From Agrostemma githago (taxonomy: Eukaryota; Streptophyta; Magnoliopsida; Caryophyllales; Caryophyllaceae): a stretch of DNA of 64,000 bases. The stretch is taken from positions 53,458,898 through 53,522,897 of the forward strand of contig OY288250.1 of assembly GCA_958450325.1 (NCBI GenBank), in the 5' to 3' direction. Positions 55,370 to 64,000 of this stretch are shown in pieces (the stretch's first letter is position 1; every line of letters starts with the position of its first letter). Under the pieces are notes generated by a model. It saw only the letters and a list, made by a program, of their open reading frames with translations, did not search any database and was not told where the DNA came from. A program made the position numbers and the translations under genes.

Positions 55370-56700
55370 TGATGGTAGGGATTTGTCACGTCCCTAACCG
55401 TCAATAAAACAACCGACTAACCTAGTGGGTAGCTAAGGCAAGTCGGGATCGTATCCACGAGGACGGTATAACAAGGTTTAGACTATTTTCACCTAAAACG
55501 AGACTAGGTCACCAAACAAACACAAAGAAACGATGATTGGAAAACTACGATGGAGGAGAAGTATAACTAAGCTAGACTAATGATGAACCAACTATGAGAA
55601 CTAACTAAACAATGAAACTATAGAAATGATGACTAACTAAGACGATGGATCAAATATGGAAGAAAGTGGGGTAGGTCGGGTTCATAAGAATAGATGGGTA
55701 ATTTGGGTGATCAAGGGTATAGGTGTCTCCTAGTTGATAGGGTCGGTCCGGGCTCTCGCAAATTAAACCGATGCCAAGGTGGGTCCGGGCTCTCGCAACT
55801 TAGACCCTAGTCCGCGCTCTCGCGACTATACTATTCTCAACATTTCCACAAAATAAGCAATCAATGAGAAGATGAACACAAGTATGGGAAGCATGGCCAC
55901 TACAACTCACACAAGCATATCAACAAACACATAGAGTGCCCACAATGTGACTAACAACAAAGATGTAACCTTTTCCCCTTAATCAACCCTAATCATCCAT
56001 AATCCACTCTTAATCCCCCTACTAACCCCACAAGGAGACTACTCACTCATGATAAAGAATAAAACAACCATAACAAGAGAAGATATCATCACTAAACAAA
56101 CATCCATAATGATTAACAAGAACAATGCCAATAAAAATATAACAAGATTCAAACTAGATTAAATAACAAAGAACAAGAGTAAGAAAGATTATACCAACAC
56201 TAGGAAGATGAAAAGATGCAATCTTGTATAAATAAGAATCCAAATAAAACCCAAGGTTGTCAATCTTGGAGAATTCTTCAAGTATCCTCTTAATACAAGA
56301 ACTAATTACAATGGATTAATTAAAGATTAACTAAGATTAATGGAAGATTAAAACTAATGAGTGAAAGTAAATCTAGGGTTTTAGGGTTTTTGGGAGGCTT
56401 AAGAAATGCTAAACTATGATAAGATGTCTTAACATTACAAGAAGGGAGTATATATATGGGTACAAGAATGAAGGAGAAGAAAGAAAAGAAGTCGTGCAGC
56501 AGCATCACGGTCCCGACCGGGACGAGTCATCCCGACCGGGACGGCCTGTCATCCCGACCGGGACGGACCCGCAGCAGCACTCTTCAAAGCGCACCCCATC
56601 CCGAACGGGATGGGTCTTGTAGGCTTCCCTTAAAAGCTTTTTGGTCCCTCCTTGCCTCTCATGGGCTTCCCATCGAATCTCGGGACTCGGGATCGGGTCT
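55370..56700 (-). repeat. 3' LTR of A2, internally deleted
   Basis: Starts TGATGGTAGGG. At 56693-56700 (TCGGGTCT) it jumps from LTR sequence (A1 position about 18600) into internal sequence (A1 position about 19002). The LTR end and the polypurine tract are lost. TATA box at 56449-56457, palindromes at 56509-56613. Confidence 0.88.
56509..56613 (-). promoter_or_regulatory. Palindrome cluster, A2 3' LTR
   Basis: Four copies: GTCCCGACCGGGAC, CATCCCGACCGGGAC (twice), CATCCCGAACGGGATG. Confidence 0.55.
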
Positions 56701-59533
56701 TGCGACAAAACTGTGGATGCAACCGGACACAAAACACATAAACAAACAAACACACAAACAAACATATAATCGGTTGCACCCAAAAGAAAACAAATAACGC
56801 TTCCCTCAAACAAGCGGTGAAAGAAGCATTGGTTTAGGACTCGAGGCAAGTGACAACGTTCCCAAGCTAGACATACAAACCAAGGTGAACTAAACCCTAA
56901 TAGTATGACGATAAAGCAACAAAAACGTTGGTAACTTACCTAGGTCCTCCTAACTTTCTAAAAACGTACTACGGGACGATCGGCGGAGTGGAAAAGTGAA
57001 GAACCACGGTGTTAGTCGACACTGTAAGTAAGTGAGACCCCGCCCCCTTTAGCGTGAGCCAAGAGGGTCGTCCCGTGTCCAAAACCGCCTAACTAGTTCA
57101 AGTAAAAAGGTGGAAATAATGCAAAATGAGGGAAGACCGACTAATGCCGCTATCATCCTTCCTAGGGACTCGGTCTTTTGGTAGGCTCTTCACGGCAAAA
57201 GTCGGAAAAAGGCTTATTTTGAGAGGTAGGGGTTATTTTTGTGAGACGGGTTTTCTTCTGGCATTTTCTCTTCTTTTGCATTTTTTTTCTTTGTTTGTTG
57301 CCATGCCATTCTTTTTCTTCTTTTCTATTTTCTTTTGGCTTTTGTGCCTTTTCTTTTTCTTCATTTCTTTTCTTTCTTTCATTTTTTTTTCTTCTTTTCT
57401 TTTCTTTGCCCTTTTTGGCAAGATTTGGCTTTTTTTTTGGCATTTCAATGTGTAACAAGAAAGATAGAAATCAACAAATTGCAATTTTATTGAGTGGATA
57501 TGTGTAGGAGGTAGGTGAATGGGAGAGTCGGGGGTCGCGATTTCCCTACAAACCCACAAAAAGGGGAGAAACTTGGACTAATCAAACAATCCTAGACACG
57601 GTCACCTAAGGGACGAGACTTGGTAACCAAGGCCTTTTCACACCGTGGGTGGTCATAATGGTCAAAATGCAAATCCCGTAGTAAATTCCTAGTAAGCTAG
57701 GTGGACTCAAGGTAAAGGACCAACGAAATCATTGATTTAGGGTCATTCTACTAGAGTAAAGTCCAAGACTCGATTCATACTACTAAAAAGAGAAAGTAGA
57801 CACTTGCACACTAGCCTCTAAACCGGGTTTTCGAAAACGGTTTACACACACAAGACACAACTAACACAACACAAAGACTCAACGAAAATGATAGGAAAAG
57901 AAACAAAAGGCAACAAAATAAAACATGAACAAACAAACACCACCCCAAACTTCCAAACATACCACCAAATCAACCACAAGTATGTACAAGCTCCACCCGA
58001 GCACACCTCAACACAACCTTCTCCAAACTTCACAAGGAATAAAGAGGGAAAGAGGGTTAGAAGATGTTACCGGATGTCTTCAAAGCTTTCTAAACAACGG
58101 TGATTAAGCGACCTATAAGGAAAAGGGAGGCAAAACACGCACACAAAACATATATACGAGACAAAGACACAAAAGGAAAACACGCAAAAGAAAGTCTTTT
58201 TTGATTTTTACGAAAATTTTTCAAATTTTTAGGTTTTTTCGAGATTTTTCGATAAACTATGAAAATAAAACTAACTACGATAGAATATCGCTCCCCCACA
58301 CTTAAATCGAGCAATGTCCTCATATGCTCAATCGTAGTGTGCGGAGAGACAAAAGAAAAGAAAATAAACTACGAAAATAAAGCTAAAATTAAAAACAAAG
58401 TGAAGAAAAAGGTAGATGGTGTCCGGCCGGGGTGTAGTCACGTCACCATGGGCCGAGACGAGAAAAAGATATGGATGGGGGAAGAAATAAAAAGAAAGAA
58501 ATAAAAGGAAATGGGAGGGGAGGGCTAGGTGTGATCAAGTCACCTAGCCCGGATTCCGTTCAAATCCGTCTAACTCCTAAAAAGGGGTGAAATCTTGTAC
58601 AATTGGATTAATCGATCGACTCCCGACGTAATCACGTCGTCGGAAGTCGGGAGCAACCAAACTACGGCCTCGAAGGCCACTAAGATACCATGACTCAAGG
58701 GAAGGGGGCAAACAATGAAAAACAAGCGATAAAAAGACGGAAAAGTAAGGATAGTTACCCAAACCGAGCGGCTAGTAACTCACTTGCTCCATCGTCTCGA
58801 TGATCATTAGAGGCTCGTCGCTTGTCTTCTTGGATGCCATCTCGCTTCACACTTGAAAAGAACTAACGGTAGAGGTAGTAATGGTCGAGGGTGGGATTTG
58901 ATGTGAGAGTCGGTGTAAAGTGGATAGGAAATGGAGTGAGGGCATGACAATGAAGTTCATGGGGCATATGATAAGGCTAGGATAGCTAGGGAGGTTGGGA
59001 GGGGGCATAAAACGGTTGGGTGGACTCGATTTGTGAAGAAGAAACACAAAGGGGGAGCAAGAGCCCGTCCCGGTCGGGATGATCGGTCCCGTTCGGGATG
59101 TCTCACCCATCCCGGTCGGGACGCTTCCTTCCCGGTCGGGATGGACCTCCAGTGAGCTTGAATTTGTGCACCCCCATCCCGATCGGGATGACTCCTTCCC
59201 GGTCGGGATGCCACGCCCGTCCCGGTCGGGACGCCTCTTCCCGGCCGGGATGGGTCTTCTTCACCTTCCTCAATCCCAAAAGCTTGCTCCTAGCTTCAAA
59301 AACCCGATCCTCGTGCTTACAAGCCAAGGTATATCATAGCCATTCTTCTCTAGGAAGCATTCTTACTTCACCTATCAAACAATACTCAAACACACATCAA
59401 ACTCTCTTCCTCACAACGCTCATCAATCAATCCAAATAACAAGAATTCACAAAAATCCAACTAACTACATGAAAGAGATATATACAATGAGACGGTTCTT
59501 GTGGAACTCCGTCAAACCAAGATGGTGCACTCT
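56701..59533 (-). other. 3' noncoding region of A2
   Basis: Matches A1 19003-21870 throughout. Purine tract 57307-57441, internal polypurine-like motif GCTCCCCCACACTTAA at 58290-58305, palindrome cluster 59065-59252 (eight copies). No gene. Confidence 0.8.
59065..59252 (-). repeat. Palindrome cluster in A2 internal region
   Basis: Eight TCCCG-NN-CGGGA copies in the same order as A1, minus one 20-bp unit. Confidence 0.8.
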
Positions 59534-61078
59534 TCATTCTTTTTCAACAACCTCCAAACCGGTTCCATCTCCATCAAGGGCACGGAGGAACAAGTCAAAG
59601 GCCCTAGCAAAGTCCTCAATTAGGCGCGAGATATAACCGACCACATACCAAGGCTCTTCATGGCCTTGCCTTGACGTTCCCGGGGCATCCCGATCTTCTA
59701 AGTTCAACGGCTTGAACTTGTACTTTTGGTCTTTGAGGATATACCCAAACATCCACCGGTCCTCATGCGGCTCAAAGGGAGGCTCATCTTCTTTCTTATC
59801 ATTGCACTTCAACTTGTCATCAAGCCCATGACATGGGCTCTCATCTTCCTCCAAATCGGAGTCATCATCTTCAAGTACATAAGAGTACTTCTTCAAGCTT
59901 TGTCCCGGTTCACCCCCTAGATCGATGTTTTTCTTGGCTTGGATCATATTGCATGATTCATCCTTAGTAGGCGAAGTGTTGCCTTGGAGGTCAAACACTA
60001 TCTTTTCCTCGCCTAACTCAAATGTGATCCTACCGTTCTTCACATCGATCATGGCACCCGCGGTGTGTATAATTGGGCGCCCAAGGATAATGGGAGTGTT
60101 GGCATCCTCCGGCATGTCAAGCACGATGAAGTCGACCGGAATAAAGAATTTCCCGACTCGTACCAGTACGTCTTCTAACATTCCTAATGGTCGATTGAAT
60201 GATATATCGGCCATTTGGAGGGTGAGGGACGTACATTTCAACTCCTTCATTCCGAGTCGGCAACAAATAGAATAGGGAATGATGCTCACACTCGCGCCCA
60301 AGTCACATAACGCATTCTTGATCAAGAAGTTGCCTATGGTGCAAGGGATCGAAAAACTACCCGGATCCTTCAACTTCGGAAGCGTGGAACCTTGGATGAG
60401 CTCGCTAACCACCCTCGTGAACGCTACGGTCTCTTCCTTGTCGACGGATCTCTTCCTAGATAAGATTTCTCTCATAAATCTTCCGTATGCCGGGATTTGG
60501 GTAAGTAGTTCGGTAAACGGGACGCTAACATCCAATTTCTTCACGATGTTAAGGAACTTGTCATAGTGAGTGTCCACCTTAGTCTTCATTTGCCTTGATG
60601 GGAAAGACAACTTGATTTGAACCTTGTTTTGCTCAATATGGGTAGATTCCTCACTTGACACTTTCCCTTTGCCCTTGTTTTTCTCTTGAAGTGGGGGAGG
60701 GTTGTCTTCTTGGGTTTTTTCAATTTCCCATAAAACTTTCTCCTCAATTGGATTATCAAAGCTTGATTCTCCTTAAGTTGGAGATGCCATTTCCATTGTC
60801 GGTTCTTGCATTGGCTCTTGCTCACTAGGATATGGAGGGAGGTTGTAGGATGTACCTCTCCTTGTGGTGATAGCATTTACATGATCAAATATCGTTGTTT
60901 CACCTTGAGAAGGTAGTTGCCCCTTTTGCCTTGAGGAGCTCCCCGAAGCAAGTTGAGATACTTGGGTTTCAAGCATCTTCATACGGGCATCTCTTGATGC
61001 GTTTTCCCCTTGAATATAAGCAAAGAGCTCTTGATGGGTTTTTGACATCTCCATTTGACTCCTTTGCATATCCGTCAT
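59534..61078 (-). pseudogene. Protease and gag tail of A2
   Basis: 60773-61078 holds the spacer with coiled coil (QELFAYIQGENASRDARMKM). A TAA at 60773-60775 (CAA in A1) precedes the protease ORF 59534-60661: DPGSFSIPCTIGNF, CDLGASVSIIPYS, IVLDMPEDANTPIILGRPII, and the C-terminal FARAFDLFLRALDGDGTG to the natural stop at 59534. The protease domain itself is intact, and the C-terminus is complete, unlike A1. Confidence 0.88.
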
Positions 61079-61109
61079 AGTCTTTTGAATGTCGAATTCC
61101 CGAGGTGGA

Positions 61110-61236
61110 AAACCCTCGTCCGTGTGGATAAGATAAGGAGGGGCCTATGAAAAAACAGGTCGAGACTAGTCTCCTACGTCATGTATTTCGTAAGTAATGT
61201 TCTAAATCGGAGGCTCTTTATAACTTCCTTTAATTT
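61110..61236. repeat. About 125-bp insertion in A2 gag
   Basis: Sequence from about 61110 to 61236 has no counterpart in A1 (between CCCGTGGTGGA and GATTGTGGATT, about 23452-23470). It shifts the gag frame and adds stops. No TIR or LTR ends are evident. Confidence 0.65.
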
Positions 61237-62892
61237 ACGCGATGATGGATTATGCGGAGTATCGGTGATGGCGAGAGGGATGCCATAATCATGAGTAGGA
61301 GATCGGCTCTTAGGCTTGCTTTGTTGTTGATTACCTTGTGTAGCTTGTTGTTGACGGTTCCCTTGGAACCCATGAGAATTGCCTTGGTTAAGGCCTTGAT
61401 TGTGGTTTTGTTGTTGTTGGAAGCCTTGGTTTCCTTTGAAACCGCCTTGATTGAAGTTCCCTTGTTGGAACCCTTGATTGTTGTTGTGAAAGGTACCTTG
61501 GTTATTTTGCTTGAAGTTGTTGAAGGGTCTTGGATTGCCCATGTAACCTTGGTAACCTTGGTTGTTGTCCCTTAAGGGAGGTGGAACAAAGGGACGATGT
61601 TGTTGTTGATGTTGAAAGGCTTGTTGTTGAGGGACTTGTTGGGAAGCTTGGAATTGATTAGAGTAAGAGGTACCTTGCTTGAACGCTTGGAATGCGTTCA
61701 CTTGCTCAATACTTCCACGGCAATACATAGGCTCATGTCCAACTATCCCACAAGTATCGCACATCCCATAGTAAGGTAAAAGAGGTGCAAATCCCAACGC
61801 ATTCACCTCTTGAATCGGTTGATGGTGGGAGAAACTAGTGCCTTCGACTTGGTCGAGGTGGCTTTGGAGCTTTTTATCAATAGTTTCCATCTGTGTTTTC
61901 AATTGAGCCCCAAGGTCAATGCTTAATTAAGTGATAGTATTGACCTCGTGCCTACCTCCCCGATGTGCCTTCCTAGGCCTAGAGTATTGTGAATTATGCA
62001 CCGCCATCTCTTCGATTCTCGCCCAAGTTTGGTCGTCGTCAACCTCGGTGAACCTACCATTGAAGCCCATGTTAAGAATAGCTCTCGAGTCCTCATAAAG
62101 ACCATTCCAAAATTGTTGCACCATGAACCATTGTGAGAGTCCATGATGAGGGCACGATCTTACCAAAGACTTAAACCGCTCCCAAGCTTCATATAGGCTC
62201 TCTTCATCCCTTTGTTGGAACCCGGTGATGGAGGCTCTAAGCAAATTGGTCTTTTCCGGAGGGTAAAACTTTTGGTAGAACGCCAAGGCAAGCTTTTTCC
62301 AAGTGTCGATACCCATGGTTGCCCTATCGAGACTCTTGATCCATTGCTTCGCTTTTCCAATAAGAGAAAACGGGAAGAGTACCCAACGAATTTGATCTTG
62401 AGTAACCCCGGTTTGAGATATAGCGTCACAATAATCGGAGAAGGTCTCCATGTGTTGGTGCGGGTCTTCGGTGGGCAATCCACTAAATGGGCTCCTCTCC
62501 ACAAGTTGGATAAACTGAGTCTTTGCCACAAAATTCCCGGTATAGGCTTCCGGTAATGCACTCGGTCCCGGCAAGACATCTTCCGTGAAAGTGGAGTGAG
62601 AGGAAAACTTAGGCATTCTTGGATGTAAGGGAGAAGATGGTGGTGTAGACGGTGTTGATGTAGATGAAGAGGGGGAACTAGGAGAAGAATTACCGAAGGG
62701 ATTGATGAAGGTCCCTCCGGCCGTCTCTCGAGGTGACTCGCTAAAGTCGGCTCCTTGGGCTTGCCCTTGGTGAGTATTGCTTGCACTTGGTTGAGAGATC
62801 CTAACCCGGTTAATCGTCCGTTGGCGAAAGGCTCGAAAGAGTCTCTCCGGCTCTGGATTAAAGAGATAGAAGTCGCCTCCCCTCCTAGGCAT
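61174..62892 (-). pseudogene. Gag of A2
   Basis: The full N-terminus is open from MPRRGGDFYLFNPEPERLFR (62892) through the capsid (FPFSLIGKAKQWIKSLDRAT, AWERFKSLVRSCPHHGLSQ) to a TAA near 61927, where A1 has CAA. It resumes at 61902 with the zinc knuckle CDTCGIVGHEPMYC and the Asn/Gln/Gly/Phe-rich tail. The A2 start defines the true gag start for the family, since A1 has a stop there. Confidence 0.9.
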
Positions 62893-63097
62893 ACACTACA
62901 CACTAGAACAAACGTGAGGACACCTAGTGCTTTGTGGGCACTAGGCAACGACAATAAACAAGCACAACTAGAGACAAAGAGAAAAGAAAGCTAAGAAAAG
63001 AAGAGAAACTAGAAAATATTCACAAGAGAAGATGGGAGAACACAAAGAAGGGTAACTAAGTCTAGAAATAAGCAAACTAAGTCTAAACAATGCACCG

Positions 63098-63115
63098 TCC
63101 CCGGCAACGGCGCCA
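63098..63115 (-). other. Primer-binding site of A2
   Basis: TCCCCGGCAACGGCGCCA on the plus strand, identical to B1 and X in reverse complement. Confidence 0.85.
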
Positions 63116-63118
63116 AAT

Positions 63119-64000
63119 TGAAGGTAGGGATTTGTCACGTCCCTAACCGTCAATAAAACAACCGACTAACCTAGTGGGTAGCTAGGGCAAGTCGGGATCG
63201 TATCCACGAGGACGGTATAACAAGGTTTAGACTATGTTCACCTAAAACGAGACTAGGTCACCAAACAAACGCAAAGAAACGATGATTGGAAAACTATGAT
63301 GGAGGAGAAGTATAACTAAGCTAGACTAATGATGAACCAACTATGAGAAATAACTAAACAATGAAACTATAGAAATGATGACTAACTAAGACGATGGATC
63401 AAATATGGAAGAAAGTGGGGTAGGTCAGGTTCATAAGAGTAGATGGGTAATTTGGGTGATCAAGGGTATAGGTGTCTCCTAGTTACTAGGGTCGGTCCGG
63501 GCTCTCGCAACTTAAACCGATGCCAAGGTGGGTCCGGGCTCTCGCAACTTAGACCCTAGTCCGCGCTCTCGCGACTAAACTATTCTCAACATTTCCACAA
63601 AATAAGCAATCAATGAGAAGATGAACACAAGTATGGGAAGCATGGCCACTACAACTCACACAAGCATATCAACAAACACATAGAGTGCCCACAATGTGAC
63701 TAACAACAAAGATGTAACCTTTTCCCCTTAATCAACCCTAATCATCCATAATCCACTCTTAATCACCCTACTAACCCCATAAGGAGACTACTCACTCACG
63801 ATAAAGAATAAAACAACCATAACAAGAGAAGATATCATCACTAAACAAACATCCATAATGATTAACAAGAACAATGCCAATAAAAATATAACAAGATTCA
63901 AACTAGATTAAGTAACAAAGAACAAGAGTAAGAAAGATTATACCAACACTAGGAAGATGAAAAGATGCAATCTTGTATAAATAAGAACCCAAATAAAACC
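63119..64000 (-). repeat. 5' LTR of A2 (partial)
   Basis: Starts TGAAGGTAGGG (A1: TGATGGTAGGG) and follows the A LTR to the window end, which falls before the TATA box and palindromes. Closely matches 55370-56250. Confidence 0.9.

Larger units (their letters stand above)
55370..64000 (-). mobile_element. Athila-like gag-protease element A2 (right end off window)
   Basis: Same family and orientation as A1. Left (3') LTR 55370-56700 is truncated. Internal region with palindromes and gag-protease, primer site 63098-63115, 5' LTR from 63119 past the window end. Again no RT, RNase H or integrase. Left flank AACTC (55365-55369) should recur after its right LTR. Confidence 0.9.

Overview
The window is plant nuclear DNA made almost entirely of nested Ty3/gypsy LTR retrotransposons. 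I found no ordinary host gene, rRNA, tRNA or CRISPR array. The plant origin rests on three things: Athila-type and Tat/Ogre-type proteins, tRNA-primed primer binding sites of the plant type, and an antisense plant-mobile-domain gene carried inside a Tat element. The genome is probably a large, repeat-rich eudicot genome; I cannot name the species. Element names (E, C, T, V, U, A1, B1, X, S, W, A2) are mine.

Layout. 1-3126: the 3' end and 3' LTR of a plus-strand A-family element (C), with a B-family LTR (E) nested in it. 3127-~7325: minus-strand Ogre/Tat pol and part of gag (T), cut by C on the left. ~7326-13214: minus-strand Tat element (V) with protease, RT, RNase H and integrase remnants, a 132-bp tandem repeat and an antisense coiled-coil ORF. 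From 13215: a plus-strand Tat element (U) whose right LTR is not reached. U carries insertions A1 (17271-26908), B1 (27001-35033), X (41227-47569), a solo LTR S (48432-51233) and apparently W (from about 52849). W in turn carries A2 (55370 to beyond 64000).

Boundaries are well supported. B1, X and S have perfect 5-bp target duplications (TGGGG, GTACA, CAAAA). A1 has a 4-of-5 match. Removing A1 and B1 restores one continuous reading frame in U's gag. Removing S leaves an 82-bp intron in U's antisense gene, matching its neighbours (71-102 bp).

How the parts work together. A, B and X elements share an Athila-type primer site (tRNA-Asp-like) and a GTGTGGGGGAG or GGTTTGGGGAGG polypurine tract. 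They also share a second internal copy of that tract and a long purine-rich stretch between the two copies. None encodes RT, RNase H or integrase, so they must be moved by an autonomous element outside the window. A keeps gag plus protease. B keeps a Tyr/Gln/Pro-rich remnant of gag without capsid or protease. X keeps a capsid-like fragment fused to a long acidic protein. A and B LTRs carry clusters of TCCCG-NN-CGGGA palindromes just upstream of a TATA box, and a second cluster lies in the 3' internal region.

U's 3' half holds two spliced antisense genes. One is a plant-mobile-domain protein with at least seven coding exons, all introns phase 0. The other is a Tat-type extra ORF with its own TATA box. 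All coding regions in the window carry stops or frameshifts, so the stack is old and decaying, although the pol ORF of U (35727-37016) and the long X ORF are still open over more than 1 kb.
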